A stretch of DNA of 64,000 nt from Alsobacter metallidurans. GTDB lineage: Bacteria; Pseudomonadota; Alphaproteobacteria; Rhizobiales; Beijerinckiaceae. The DNA lies in the NCBI RefSeq assembly GCF_014636935.1, contig NZ_BMES01000002.1, positions 1,547,148-1,611,147 on the forward strand, given 5' to 3'. The position numbers and the translations under genes were made by a program. The notes under the pieces are model-generated. The model was not told the origin of the DNA and searched no databases. It worked only from the letters and a program-made list of their open reading frames with translations. This document shows, piece after piece, positions 8,026 to 19,377 of this stretch. How positions within the stretch are numbered: position 1 is the first letter of the stretch; each line of letters opens with the position of its first letter.

Positions 8026-10401
8026 GTGAGCAATCCACTCAGCCTCGACGACGACTACCAGCCGCGTCCCGGCGGCCTCGCCGCGCGCGCCCGCGCCAGC
8101 GTGTCGGGCGGCCAGCAGGCCAACTATCTGCAGAACCTCAATCCCGAGCAACGCCGCGCGATCGAGACCACCGAGGGTCCCGTGCTGGTGCTCGCCGGCG
8201 CGGGAACCGGAAAGACGCGCGTCCTCACCACGCGCATCGCGCACATCATCGCAACGGGGCTCGCTTTCCCCTCGCAGATCCTTGCCGTCACCTTCACCAA
8301 CAAGGCCGCGCGCGAGATGAAGGAGCGCGTCGGCCACCTGCTCGGCGGCGTGGCCGAGGGCATGCCCTGGCTCGGCACCTTCCATAGCGTCGGCACCAAG
8401 ATCCTGCGTCGCCACGCCGAACTCGTGGGCCTGCGCTCGGATTTCACCATCCTGGATACGGACGACCAGATCCGCCTCATGCGGCAGGTTATTCAGGCGG
8501 AGGACATCGACGAGAAGCGCTGGCCGGCCCGCGCCCTGGCGGCTTTCATCGACGGCTGGAAGAATCGCGGCCTCACCCCCGATAAGGTCCCGGCCGGTGA
8601 ATCCGCCGCCTTCGCGAATGGCCGCGGCGGCAAGCTCTACGCCGCCTACCAGGCGCGCCTGAAGCAGCTCAACGCCGCTGACTTTGGCGACCTCCTGCTG
8701 GAGAACCTGCGCCTGTTCCGCGAGCACCCGGACGTGCTCCAGAGCTACCAGGAGCGGTTCAAGTACATCCTGGTGGACGAGTACCAGGACACCAACGTCG
8801 CCCAGTATTTGTGGCTTCGCCTGCTTGCGCAGGGCCGCCGCAACGTGTCCTGCGTGGGCGACGACGACCAGTCGATCTATGGCTGGCGCGGCGCCGAGGT
8901 CGACAACATCCTGCGCTTCGAGCACGACTTCCCGGGCGCGACCGTGGTGCGGCTGGAGCGGAACTACCGCTCCACCGGCCATATCCTGGCCTCCGCCTCC
9001 CACCTGGTCGCCCACAACGAGGGCCGGCTCGGCAAGACTCTCCACACCGAGGACGAGCCCGGCGAGAAAGTGACGCTCACGGGCGCGTGGGATTCCGAGG
9101 AGGAGGCGCGCCTGATCGGCGAGGAGATCGAGGCGCTGCAGCACAAGGGCCACTCGCCCGCCCAGATGGCCGTCCTGGTGCGCATCTCGGCGCAGATGCG
9201 TGAGATCGAAGATCGCTTCGTCACGCTCGGCCTGCCCTACCGGGTCATCGGCGGCCCGCGGTTCTACGAACGGCTGGAGATCCGCGACGCGCTCGCCTAT
9301 CTGCGCTGCGTCGCCAATCCCACGGACGACCTCGCCTTCGAGCGCATCGTCAACACGCCCAAGCGCGGCCTCGGCGACGCCACCATCGAGCAGCTCCACG
9401 TCTACGCCCGCAAGGCTCGCATTCCGCTGATGCAGGCCGCCCGCCAGATGGTGGAGACCGATGAGCTCAAGCCGAAGCCCCGCTCCACGCTGCGCGAGCT
9501 GATGGCGGCGTTCGGACGCTGGGCTTCCCGTATCGACGGCATGAAGCACAACGAGCTCGCCGAGCTGGTTCTGGAAGAGTCCGGCTATACCGACATGTGG
9601 CAGAAGGACCGCACGGCCGAGGCCGCGGGCCGGCTGGAGAACCTCAAGGAGCTCGTCCGCTCCATGGAGGAGTTCCCGGACCTCGGCGGCTTCCTGGAGC
9701 ACGTGTCGCTCGTCATGGAGGCCTCGGACAACGACAGCACCGAGAAGGTGTCGATCATGACGCTCCATGGCGCCAAGGGCCTGGAGTTCGACACCGTGTT
9801 CCTGCCCGGATGGGAAGAGGGATTGTTCCCCAACCAGCGCGCGCTGGACGAGAGCGGCAAGGCCGGGCTCGAGGAAGAACGCCGCCTGGCCTATGTGGGC
9901 ATCACGCGCGCCCGTCGCCGGGCCAAGATCTATTTCGCCTCCAACCGCCGCATCCACGGCATGTGGCAATCCACCATCCCGTCACGCTTCGTCGACGAGC
10001 TGCCGGAATCGCATGTGGAAGTCACCGAGGCCCCGGCTCATTATGGCGGCTATGGCGGCAGCCGCTTCGACAGGGCGCAGCCGTTCAGCGGCTCCACCTA
10101 CGACACGCCGGGATGGCAGCGCGCCCAGGCGCGGTCGCGCGAAACGGGAGGCGGCGGCTTCGGCGAGAGCAGGCAGAGCGGCTTTGGCGGCGGGCAGGCC
10201 CGCAAGGGCCCCTTGCTGATCGAGGGCGAGCTCGTGGCGAAGTCCAGCGTCGGCAGCGATTTTTCAACCGGCGACCGCGTGTTCCACGTCAAGTTCGGCA
10301 ACGGCTCGGTGGCGGCGGTCGACGGCAACAAGCTCACCATCGATTTCGACAAGGCCGGCCGCAAGATGGTGCTGGACGGGTTCGTCCAGCGGGCGGGGTG
10401 A
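8026..10401 (+). CDS. uvrD: UvrD/PcrA family ATP-dependent DNA helicase
   Basis: A 791-residue superfamily 1A 3'-5' helicase for nucleotide excision and mismatch repair and for clearing replication-transcription conflicts. Motifs in order: GAGTGKT Walker A at 58-64, TFTNKAAREMKER (Ia), DEYQDT (II) at 251-256, GDDDQSIYGWRGA (III) at 278-290, LERNYRST (IV), MTLHGAKGLEF (V) and EERRLAYVGITRAR (VI). A Gly/Arg/Phe-rich linker leads to a C-terminal Tudor-like module (about 730-791) that in PcrA/UvrD contacts RNA polymerase. The chosen start is GTG at 8026 (VSNPLSLDDD); the frame extends upstream but lacks family similarity. Confidence 0.93.
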   Translation: MSNPLSLDDDYQPRPGGLAARARASVSGGQQANYLQNLNPEQRRAIETTEGPVLVLAGAGTGKTRVLTTRIAHIIATGLAFPSQILAVTFTNKAAREMKERVGHLLGGVAEGMPWLGTFHSVGTKILRRHAELVGLRSDFTILDTDDQIRLMRQVIQAEDIDEKRWPARALAAFIDGWKNRGLTPDKVPAGESAAFANGRGGKLYAAYQARLKQLNAADFGDLLLENLRLFREHPDVLQSYQERFKYILVDEYQDTNVAQYLWLRLLAQGRRNVSCVGDDDQSIYGWRGAEVDNILRFEHDFPGATVVRLERNYRSTGHILASASHLVAHNEGRLGKTLHTEDEPGEKVTLTGAWDSEEEARLIGEEIEALQHKGHSPAQMAVLVRISAQMREIEDRFVTLGLPYRVIGGPRFYERLEIRDALAYLRCVANPTDDLAFERIVNTPKRGLGDATIEQLHVYARKARIPLMQAARQMVETDELKPKPRSTLRELMAAFGRWASRIDGMKHNELAELVLEESGYTDMWQKDRTAEAAGRLENLKELVRSMEEFPDLGGFLEHVSLVMEASDNDSTEKVSIMTLHGAKGLEFDTVFLPGWEEGLFPNQRALDESGKAGLEEERRLAYVGITRARRRAKIYFASNRRIHGMWQSTIPSRFVDELPESHVEVTEAPAHYGGYGGSRFDRAQPFSGSTYDTPGWQRAQARSRETGGGGFGESRQSGFGGGQARKGPLLIEGELVAKSSVGSDFSTGDRVFHVKFGNGSVAAVDGNKLTIDFDKAGRKMVLDGFVQRAG

Positions 10402-10464
10402 GCGCCGACGACGATGATCGTCCGGTCATCTCGGCCCGCATGAGCCAGCTTTAGCCACTCTTTG

Positions 10465-10497
10465 TAGGCAGCTCCTGCGGGTTGGAGCGACTGCCTA
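10465..10497. terminator. Putative bidirectional terminator hairpin between uvrD and hicB
   Basis: TAGGCAG at 10465 pairs with CTGCCTA at 10491, with an inner CTCC/GGAG pairing and a small bulge. It lies between the convergent uvrD and hicB genes and overlaps the hicB stop codon. There is no clear U tract on either side, so termination is a guess from position and symmetry. Confidence 0.4.
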
Positions 10498-10791
10498 AGC
10501 AGCCACGGCGGCGCGCGCCTGAGCGGGCGGCTCGATCGCGATCACCATCACGGCCTCAGGGAAGTCGGAGGCCCATTCCGGATCGGCTTTGATCTCGGAG
10601 AGGTCGCGCGTCTTGGGGAGGGGGAACCCGCCCTCGATCATGCTCTCGGTCCAGCCCGCGAGGGCTTCATTCGCCATTGCGAAGATGTCGTCGAGTTCGT
10701 CGGCAGCCGAGAAGCATCCTGGCGCGTCGGGGAACACCATCCCGTAGGCGCTGTCCGGATCCTTGGAAACGAGCGCGATGTAGGGCTTCAT
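10495..10791 (-). CDS. hicB: HicB family antitoxin
   Basis: A 98-residue HicB-type antitoxin. The N-terminal partial RNase H-like fold is recognisable in YIALVSKDPDSAYGMVFPDAPGC, followed by SAADELDDIFAMANEAL and the DLSEIK segment. Members of this group lack an obvious C-terminal DNA-binding domain, as here, and end in a hydrophobic VMVIAIEP strand. In HicAB modules HicB occludes the active histidine of the HicA mRNA interferase and represses the operon. It is 10 bases downstream of a hicA gene that is interrupted, so this antitoxin appears to be an orphan remnant. The reading frame itself is intact. Confidence 0.88.
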   Translation of the reverse strand: MKPYIALVSKDPDSAYGMVFPDAPGCFSAADELDDIFAMANEALAGWTESMIEGGFPLPKTRDLSEIKADPEWASDFPEAVMVIAIEPPAQARAAVAA

Positions 10792-10801
10792 GCCGATGTC
10801 C

Positions 10802-10996
10802 TCACGCCCACCCAGCCTGCTTCTGAATCGCTCGGCCCGTGCCGATTGGTATGTCCCGCTACGGATACGGGACAGTCACGATACCAAAATGGCCTGCCTT
10901 GCCGAAGTCATGATATGACCCTGTGATCCTGAGCAGCGTCCATCCTTCCGAACGCAAACGACGGATGATTGTCGGGCTATCCCGATCCAGACTCAT
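10802..10996 (-). pseudogene. hicA: hicA toxin gene interrupted by one in-frame amber codon
   Basis: Reading the minus strand from ATG at 10996 gives 45 residues, including IIRRLRSEGWTLLRITGSYH and GIVTVPYP, then TAG at 10859-10861. The same frame continues with RDIPIGTGRAIQKQAGWA and stops at TGA (10802-10804). The two halves together are a normal-length (64-residue) HicA double-stranded-RNA-binding-fold toxin. Its key histidine (SYH here, SHH or GSHH in relatives) is present. The TAG falls where relatives have Lys, in the VPHP-K-K/R-D-IP loop. An AGGA ribosome site lies eight bases before the ATG. Truncation removes the last strand and helix, so the product is probably inactive unless the codon is read through. 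Confidence 0.85.
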
Positions 10997-11054
10997 CCCT
11001 GAAATGTCCTGCGCCTAATGGCAGGAGCTTAGCAGTTCTCCCGAGCTCGGCAAT

Positions 11055-12197
11055 TCACGCCTTCGCCTTCCCGATCGTGTCCGCCATCTTGGCCCCGCGC
11101 GCGCCCATTGGGGCGCCGCCCTTCTTGGTGGTGTCGCGCGCGGTCTGGTGTTCGACCTCCGAGTTCAGCTCGGCGCCGACCAGGATGATGATGGTGGACA
11201 CCCACATCCAGATCATGAAGCCGATCGCCGCGCCGAGCGACCCATAGGTTTTGTCGTAATTGGCGAAGTTGGACGCGTAGAGCGACAACCCGCCCGAGGC
11301 CGCAAGCCACAGGAACGCCGCGATGAGACTGCCGGGCGACACCCAGCGCCATTGCGGCTCGGTGCGGCTCGGGCCGTAGCGATAGAGCACGGCCAACGCC
11401 AGCACGATCACCCCCAGCATCACGATCCAGGGCGCGATCGCGACCGCCCAACCCGCCAATGGACCCAGCGGCAGCACGTGCAGCACCAGCGGCACCGCAA
11501 CCACGGTGCCGAGCGTCAGCACCAGGAAGATGAAGCTGCCCAGGGTGAACACGAGTGATTGCAGGTTGAGCCACACGAAGGAGCGCTTCTCCTTTTCGGC
11601 ATAGGCCACGTTCAGGGCGTCGAACATCGCCTTCATGCCTGAGTTGGCGCTCCACAGCGAAACCACGAGGCCGATTGCGAACGTGAAACCGAGCGTGCTG
11701 GTCTCCTTGGAGGTGATGCTTTTCAGCTGCTCGCCGATGATGTCCGCGGCGCCGTAGGGCAGGATGTCCTTGGCCTGGTCGAGGTGCTGCTGGATCGTCG
11801 CCGGATCGGCGAACAGCCCGTAGATCGCCACGAACGCGCCGATCGCCGGGAACAGCGCCAGCAGGGCGTAAAAGGTGACGCCGGCCGCATTCGCCATCAC
11901 ACGGTCGTCGTTGATCTCCTCGTAGACGCGGAACAGGATGTCCTTCCAGCCCTTGGCGGGGATCTGCTCCGGGCTCGTCGCCGTGCGTCCCCGCCCCGGC
12001 TGGGCGGCGTCCAGCAGGCCGCCATGCTCCTTGCGGCCGGGATCGTCGTCATGGCCGCGATCCGAGGCCCCCCCGGGGTTGCGCTCGAGCAAGCCCGCGA
12101 TCGCGCCCACCAGCGCCATCGAGACGAGGCTGACGGCGGTCGCGCTCAGCCGCGACTTGCGGCGCGGGCGGAACGTGCGGGAGGCGAAGACGGACAT
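11055..12197 (-). CDS. YihY/BrkB family inner-membrane protein
   Basis: A 380-residue polytopic membrane protein of the YihY/virulence factor BrkB family. After a charged N-terminal region with one possible early membrane segment (about 20-38) and a hydrophilic stretch, the family domain begins near residue 90 with GWKDILFRVYEEINDDRVMANAAGVTFYALLALFP. It contains about six membrane segments and ends in SLYASNFANYDKTYGSLGA followed by a final helix and a basic tail. The start at 12197 (MSVFASRTF) fits the domain; the frame runs far upstream across prmA only by chance. The family is linked to envelope integrity; no biochemical role is known. It is divergent from prmA. Confidence 0.87.
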   Translation of the reverse strand: MSVFASRTFRPRRKSRLSATAVSLVSMALVGAIAGLLERNPGGASDRGHDDDPGRKEHGGLLDAAQPGRGRTATSPEQIPAKGWKDILFRVYEEINDDRVMANAAGVTFYALLALFPAIGAFVAIYGLFADPATIQQHLDQAKDILPYGAADIIGEQLKSITSKETSTLGFTFAIGLVVSLWSANSGMKAMFDALNVAYAEKEKRSFVWLNLQSLVFTLGSFIFLVLTLGTVVAVPLVLHVLPLGPLAGWAVAIAPWIVMLGVIVLALAVLYRYGPSRTEPQWRWVSPGSLIAAFLWLAASGGLSLYASNFANYDKTYGSLGAAIGFMIWMWVSTIIILVGAELNSEVEHQTARDTTKKGGAPMGARGAKMADTIGKAKA

Positions 12198-12308
12198 GAT
12201 TGCTTCCTGGAACGGCGACTGGGCCTCGCCTGTGCAACGATAGGCGCCGAAGCGAGGTTCCATCCTGTCCGGGCCGTGACAGTGGCGTACGCCGCTGTAT
12301 AAGGGCGC

Positions 12309-13232
12309 ATGCTCGAAGGTCTGCATCCAAACCGCCCCACCCACCTGGCGCGTCTCGTCACGGACGAGCACACCGCGCGCCGGGTCGCCGACATTCTCGT
12401 CGAGAGCTTCGACCCCGCCGAAACGGCGGCCGCGGCCTTCGAGAACGAGGCGACGCTGGCCTGGGAGGTCGAGGTCTACTTCTCCGAGCCCCCGGACCAG
12501 GATGGCTTGCGCGAACTCATCGCAATCGCGGCCGGCGAAGAGGCCGCCCGCGAGATCGTGTTCGAGACCATCGCCGAGAAGGACTGGGTGAAGGCTTCGC
12601 TCGACGGCCTCAGCCTGGTGCGCGCCGGGCGTTTCACCGTGCATGGCTCCCATGACCGCGACCATGTGCCGGGCGCCAGCATCGGCATCGAGATCGAGGC
12701 CGCACTTGCGTTCGGCACCGGCCATCACGGCACCACGCGCGGCTGCCTTCTCATGCTGGACCAGATCCTGAAGCAGCGTCGCCCCACGCATGTGCTCGAC
12801 GTCGGCACCGGCACCGGCGTGCTCGCGATCGCGGCCGCGCGGGCGCTCCACCGACCCGTGGCGGCCGGCGACATCGATCCCGTCGCCGTGGAGGCCGCCC
12901 GCCAGAACGCCCGCAACAACAAGGCCGGCGCTTATCTGCAGCCGGTCGTCGCCAAGGGCGTCGGCCACCCGGCGCTGATGCGCGGCCGGTTCTATGACCT
13001 GATCTTCGCCAACATCCTGGCCCGCCCGCTGATGCGCCTCGCGCCCAGCATCGCCTCCGTGGCCGCCCCCGGAGCCGACGTGGTGCTCTCGGGCCTGATC
13101 CCGCGCGACGTGCCCGGCGTGCTGGCCGCCTATCGGGCCCAGGGCCTCCATCTTGTGCGCCGCATGGAGCTGGAGGGCTGGGCCACCCTGCAGGTGCGCA
13201 GCGGCGGCGCGGGCGCGCTCCGGAGCTTCTGA
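12309..13232 (+). CDS. prmA: Ribosomal protein L11 methyltransferase
   Basis: A 307-residue class I SAM-dependent methyltransferase that trimethylates ribosomal protein L11. The N-terminal substrate-recognition domain (about 1-105) is followed by the diagnostic loop AFGTGHHGTTRGCL (GTGHHGTT at 136-143), the SAM-binding DVGTGTGVLAIAAA (164 onward), an acidic AGDIDP and the NIL-type motif FANILARPLM near residue 235. In many PrmA the loop reads FGTG.H.TT, so this is a good match. The start at 12309 is followed directly by family-like sequence. The intergenic gap to the divergent YihY gene is 111 bases and probably holds both promoters. Confidence 0.94.
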   Translation: MLEGLHPNRPTHLARLVTDEHTARRVADILVESFDPAETAAAAFENEATLAWEVEVYFSEPPDQDGLRELIAIAAGEEAAREIVFETIAEKDWVKASLDGLSLVRAGRFTVHGSHDRDHVPGASIGIEIEAALAFGTGHHGTTRGCLLMLDQILKQRRPTHVLDVGTGTGVLAIAAARALHRPVAAGDIDPVAVEAARQNARNNKAGAYLQPVVAKGVGHPALMRGRFYDLIFANILARPLMRLAPSIASVAAPGADVVLSGLIPRDVPGVLAAYRAQGLHLVRRMELEGWATLQVRSGGAGALRSF

Positions 13233-13322
13233 CGCCGTCGTCTTGACGACACCGGGCGGCGCCTTGACGCCGCCAAGCGCCTCGTGCACGGCTTGCGGCC
13301 GGTTGCAGCAGGCAGGTGCGTG

Positions 13323-15149
13323 ATGGCTAAAGCGGTGTTCCAGTCGTTCGACGAAAAGGCGGATCCAGCCCACGGAGCGAGCCGCGTCGCCGCGCTGCGG
13401 GCCGAGCTGGTTCGCCGCGGCCTGGACGGCTTCGTGATCCCGCGCACGGACGAGCACCAGAACGAATATGTCGCGCCCGCTTATGAGCGCCTCGCCTGGC
13501 TGACCGGCTTCACGGGCTCCTGGGGCCTCGCGATCGTGCTCACGAAAGAGGCCGCAATCTTCGTTGATGGTCGCTACACCGTGCAGGTGCGCGAGCAGGT
13601 CGACGTCGCCGTGTTCGCCCCGCAACACCTGATCGACGCGCCGCCCGAGGGCTGGCTGGAGAAGCGCCTGAAGCCGGGCCAGAAGCTCGGCTATGATCCC
13701 AACCTTCACACCCATGACGGCGTGAAGCGCCTGGAGCGCGCCTGCACGGCCGCCGGGGCCACGCTGGTCCCCACCGACGCGAACCTCGTTGACGCGATCT
13801 GGACCGAGCGCCCCGCGCCGCCGATCGAGCCCGTGACGCTGCACCCGCTCGAATACGCGGGCGAGCCCGCCTCCGCCAAGCTCGACCGTGTTCGCGCCCG
13901 GCTGGCCGAGCTCGGCGACGCCGCGCTGGTGATCACCGACCCGCACGCCATGGCGTGGACCTTCAACATCCGCGGCGGCGACGTCTCGCATACGCCGCTG
14001 CCGCTCGGCTACGCGATCGTGCCGCGCGAGGGCCGGCCCAGCCTCTACCTCGAAGCCTGCAAGCTCTCCAACGAGGTCCGCTCCACCCTGGAGGACATGG
14101 CCGACGTCCGCGATCCCGGCCAGCTCGATCGCAGCCTGCAGTCGCTCGGCGCCGCCAAGCTGAAAGTCCGCTTCGACGCCGCCACAGCCTCCCGCCGCCT
14201 CGTCGCGGTGGTCGAGAAGGCCGGCGGAACGCCGGACGTGGGCGTCTGCCCGGTGGCGCTGCTGAAGGCCGTGAAGAACGGGGCCGAGATCGAGGGCTCC
14301 CGCGCCGCCCACCGCCGCGACGGCGCCGCCATGGCGAACTTCCTCGCCTGGTTCGCGCGCGAGGCCCCGCGCGGCGGCCAGACCGAAATCTCCGCCGTGG
14401 AGGCGCTGGAAGGGTTCCGGCGCGACACCGGCGCGCTGGCCGACGTGAGCTTCCCGTCCATCTCGGGGGCGGGCCCCAACTCCGCCATCCCGCACTACCG
14501 CGTCACCGAGCGCTCCAACCGGCCGATCGAGCCCGGCATCTTCCTGATCGACTCCGGCGGCCAGTACCGCGACGGCACCACCGACATCACCCGCACGATG
14601 GCGGTGGGCGAGCCCACGGCCGAGATGCGCGACCGCTTCACCCGCGTGCTCCAGGGCCACATCGCGATCGCGACGGCGGTGTTCCCCAAGGGCACGTCCG
14701 GCGCCCAGCTCGACAGCTTCGCGCGCCGCCCCCTCTGGGAGGCCGGCCTCGATTTCGACCACGGCACCGGCCACGGCATCGGCAGCTACCTGTCCGTGCA
14801 CGAGGGCCCGCAGCGCCTCTCCAAGCTCGGAACCACGCCGCTCGAGCCCGGCATGATGCTGTCCAACGAGCCCGGCTACTACAAGGGCGGCGCCTTCGGC
14901 ATCCGCATCGAGAACCTGATCCTGGTGGAGCCGCGCGACATCCCCGGCGCCGAGCGCGAGATGTACGGCTTTGAGACGCTGAGCTTCACGCCCATCGACC
15001 TAGCGCTGGTGGAGCCCTCGCTGCTCACGGACGCCGAGCTCGACTGGCTCAACGCCTACCACGCGAAGGTGCGCGCCATCATCGGCCCCATGGTCGGCGG
15101 CGACACGGCGGTCTGGCTCGACCAGGCGACTCGGCCGATCAGCCGCTAG
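13323..15149 (+). CDS. Aminopeptidase P family (M24B) metallopeptidase
   Basis: A 608-residue cytoplasmic three-domain aminopeptidase P, which removes N-terminal residues preceding proline. Two creatinase-like N-terminal domains (RVAALRAELVRRGLDGFVIPRTDEHQNEY opens the first) precede the C-terminal pita-bread catalytic domain. The five dimetal ligands are visible: Asp in LIDSGGQY and in DGTTDITRT, His in HGTGHGIG, Glu in LSNEPGYY and Glu in GIRIENLI. The length matches the eukaryote-like long form common in alphaproteobacteria. The ATG at 13323 follows a plausible GCAGG ribosome site; 13 extra codons upstream are unlikely to be used. Confidence 0.92.
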   Translation: MAKAVFQSFDEKADPAHGASRVAALRAELVRRGLDGFVIPRTDEHQNEYVAPAYERLAWLTGFTGSWGLAIVLTKEAAIFVDGRYTVQVREQVDVAVFAPQHLIDAPPEGWLEKRLKPGQKLGYDPNLHTHDGVKRLERACTAAGATLVPTDANLVDAIWTERPAPPIEPVTLHPLEYAGEPASAKLDRVRARLAELGDAALVITDPHAMAWTFNIRGGDVSHTPLPLGYAIVPREGRPSLYLEACKLSNEVRSTLEDMADVRDPGQLDRSLQSLGAAKLKVRFDAATASRRLVAVVEKAGGTPDVGVCPVALLKAVKNGAEIEGSRAAHRRDGAAMANFLAWFAREAPRGGQTEISAVEALEGFRRDTGALADVSFPSISGAGPNSAIPHYRVTERSNRPIEPGIFLIDSGGQYRDGTTDITRTMAVGEPTAEMRDRFTRVLQGHIAIATAVFPKGTSGAQLDSFARRPLWEAGLDFDHGTGHGIGSYLSVHEGPQRLSKLGTTPLEPGMMLSNEPGYYKGGAFGIRIENLILVEPRDIPGAEREMYGFETLSFTPIDLALVEPSLLTDAELDWLNAYHAKVRAIIGPMVGGDTAVWLDQATRPISR

Positions 15150-15162
15150 AACGCCCCGGACG

Positions 15163-15179
15163 GCGAGCCCCCGGCTCGC
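15163..15179. terminator. Hairpin between convergent aminopeptidase and ligA genes
   Basis: GCGAGCC (15163-15169) and GGCTCGC (15173-15179) form a perfect 7-bp stem in the 55-base gap between two convergent genes. There is no U tract. Position suggests a shared transcription end, but this is weak evidence. Confidence 0.35.
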
Positions 15180-15204
15180 ACGCTCCCCCTAGTGGCCGGG
15201 CGTC

Positions 15205-17346
<2,142 letters not shown>

Positions 17347-17387
17347 CTAGAAACAGTCTAATCGCCAGCCTCACAAAGGCCGCAGCC

Positions 17388-17415
17388 CCCACCCTCCCCT
17401 TGAGAGGAGGGTGGG
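17388..17415. repeat. GC-rich palindromic repeat between recN and ligA
   Basis: CCCACCCTCC (17388-17397) is the exact reverse complement of GGAGGGTGGG (17406-17415). The unit is preceded by AAGGCCGCAGCC, as is the related unit at 33062-33090 between murD and mraY. Related but not identical hairpins occur at 48771 and 53529. It may act as an RNA hairpin in the recN-ligA transcript. Confidence 0.75.
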
Positions 17416-17450
17416 CTGAGGCGTCTTTCCCCGAGTAAGCGGGACCACGC

Positions 17451-19127
17451 TCAATCCGCCGCTTCCAGCAGGCGGCGCGCCGCCGCCCTCGCCTCGTCGG
17501 TGATCACCGCGCCGGCCAGCATGCGGGCGATCTCTTCGCGGCGCTGGGCCTGGTCGATCGGCAGCACGCGCGTGGCGATGCGGTCGTCGCCGGCCGGCGC
17601 ATTGTCGATCGGCTTTTTGGAGATCAGCAGGTGCCGCTCGGCGCGCGCCGCCACCTGCGGGGCGTGCGTCACCGCCATCACCTGCACGCGCTCGGACAGG
17701 CGCGCCAGCCGTCCGCCGATCGCGTCAGCCACGGCCCCGCCCGCTCCGCTGTCGATTTCATCGAACACCAGCGTGGGCGCCGAGCCCTTGTCGGCCAGCA
17801 CCACCTTGAGGGCGAGCATGAAGCGCGAGAGCTCGCCGCCCGACGCCACCTTCATAAGCGGGCCTGGCCGCGTGCCCGGGTTGGTCTGCACCCAGAACTC
17901 CACCCGGTCGAATCCCTCGGCCGCGCGGCTCGCCTCGTCGGCGTCGATCTGCACGATGAAACGCGCGCGCTCCAACTTCAGCGGCGGCAGCTCGGCGTTC
18001 ACGGCGTCTTCGAGCGCCTTGCCGGCTTTGCGACGGGCGGCCGACAGCGCCCGGGCGGCCGCCACATAGGCGGCCTCGGCCGCCTCCGTCTGGGCCACGA
18101 GGGCGGCCAGATGCTCCTCGCCGTGCTCCAGGCTCTCGAGGTCGCCCCGGAAGCGCTGGCGCAGGGCCGCGAGGCCATCCACCGCGACGTTGTATTTGCG
18201 GGCCGCGGCGCGCAGCGCGAACAGCCGCTCCTCGGTTCTCTCCAGCACGCGCGGGTCGAAATCGGCGGCGCGCTGCGCCTCCTCGATCACCTGCCGGGCC
18301 GTTTCAAGCGCGTTTAGGGCGTCATCCAGCGCCTTGACGCTCGGGCCCACCAGCTCGGGCGCCTGAACGCCACGCCGTTCCAGACGGCGCAGGGCGGCCG
18401 ACAGCGTCTCGATCGGCGAGCCGTGCCCCGCCACTGCGTCGTGCGCCTCGTTGATCTCGCCGGCCACCTTCTCGGAGGCCATCATGCGCTGGCGCTCGGT
18501 CGCGAGCTCCTCCTCCTCGCCCGCCACGGGCGCGAGCTTGTCGAGCTCGGCCGCCGCATGGGTGAGGAAATCGGCTTCCTTGCGGGCCGCGTCGATGCGC
18601 GCCTGCTGGGCCGCAAGCGCGTCGCGCGCGGTCTTCCATGCCTTGTGCGCTTCGGCGACGGCCGCCGAATCACACCCGCCGAACGCATCCAGCAGCGCCC
18701 GGTGAGCGCCCGGGTCCACCAGCGCACGGTCGTCGTGCTGGCCATGGATCTCCACCAGCGCGCCGCCGATGCTGCGCAGCACCTGCACGCTCACGGGCTG
18801 GTCGTTCACGAACGCGCGGGTGCGCCCATCCGCGAACTGCATGCGCCGCAGGATCAGGTCGCCGTCGTCCGGGATGTCGTGCTGGCGCGCCAGCGCACGG
18901 GCCGGATGCGCGGGCGGCAGGTCGAACACGGCCGTCACCTGGCCGCGATCCTCGCCATGCCGCACCAGCCCGCCATCGCCCCGCCCGCCCAGCGCCAGCG
19001 AGAACGCGTCCAGCAAGATCGACTTGCCCGCGCCCGTCTCCCCCGTGAGCACGCTGAGCCCGGGGCCAAACGGAATGTCGAGCCGGTCGATGAGAACGAT
19101 GTCGCGGATCGCGAGCTGAACGAGCAT
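17451..19127 (-). CDS. recN: DNA repair protein RecN
   Basis: A 558-residue SMC-like ATPase acting in recombinational repair of double-strand breaks. Walker A GETGAGKS is at 29-36, after the typical start LAIRDIVLIDRLDIPFGPGL. The middle contains the long antiparallel coiled coil (about 155-365). The C-terminal half carries LSRFMLALKVVLA (signature-like), FDEIDSGAGGAVADAIG (Walker B) and VMAVTHAPQVAARAERH. The start at 19127 puts the conserved core at the expected position. It follows bamD in the block but is separated from it by about 390 bases of repeats, so it may have its own promoter. Confidence 0.95.
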   Translation of the reverse strand: MLVQLAIRDIVLIDRLDIPFGPGLSVLTGETGAGKSILLDAFSLALGGRGDGGLVRHGEDRGQVTAVFDLPPAHPARALARQHDIPDDGDLILRRMQFADGRTRAFVNDQPVSVQVLRSIGGALVEIHGQHDDRALVDPGAHRALLDAFGGCDSAAVAEAHKAWKTARDALAAQQARIDAARKEADFLTHAAAELDKLAPVAGEEEELATERQRMMASEKVAGEINEAHDAVAGHGSPIETLSAALRRLERRGVQAPELVGPSVKALDDALNALETARQVIEEAQRAADFDPRVLERTEERLFALRAAARKYNVAVDGLAALRQRFRGDLESLEHGEEHLAALVAQTEAAEAAYVAAARALSAARRKAGKALEDAVNAELPPLKLERARFIVQIDADEASRAAEGFDRVEFWVQTNPGTRPGPLMKVASGGELSRFMLALKVVLADKGSAPTLVFDEIDSGAGGAVADAIGGRLARLSERVQVMAVTHAPQVAARAERHLLISKKPIDNAPAGDDRIATRVLPIDQAQRREEIARMLAGAVITDEARAAARRLLEAAD

Positions 19128-19243
19128 GCGCTATGTGTCGCGAGGCGCGAGCGAAAAATCAACAGGCGATAGAGCCGCGTCGCGTGATCGGCCCTGACGC
19201 GCCGCTGATCCGAGCCCCGCATCATCGATGATCTCCGCCTCTC

Positions 19244-19316
19244 CGTCATGGCCGGGCTCGTCCCGGCCATCCACGCGGGAGTCCAGCGCGTGGATCCCCG
19301 GGTCAAGCCCGGGGAT
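19244..19316. repeat. Palindromic repeat unit (ATGGCCGGG...CCCGGCCAT family)
   Basis: ATGGCCGGG at 19248 pairs with CCCGGCCAT ending at 19270, and two further GC-rich palindromic segments follow up to 19316 (CCACGCG/CGCGTGG and CCCCGGG/CCCGGGG). It lies in the recN-bamD gap. A related inverted unit occurs at 19470. These look like REP-type elements common in Hyphomicrobiales. Confidence 0.75.
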
Positions 19317-19377
19317 ATCCGTGGAGGGATGGCGCAAGTCGACCGCGAAATTCCAGCGCACTCGCCGCTCCCCAAAG

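Noticed and set aside
12198-14801. Upstream extension of the YihY reading frame across prmA and the aminopeptidase on the opposite strand
   Set aside because: The extension lies antisense to two clear genes and contains no family motif; the YihY domain and a proper start fit at 12197.
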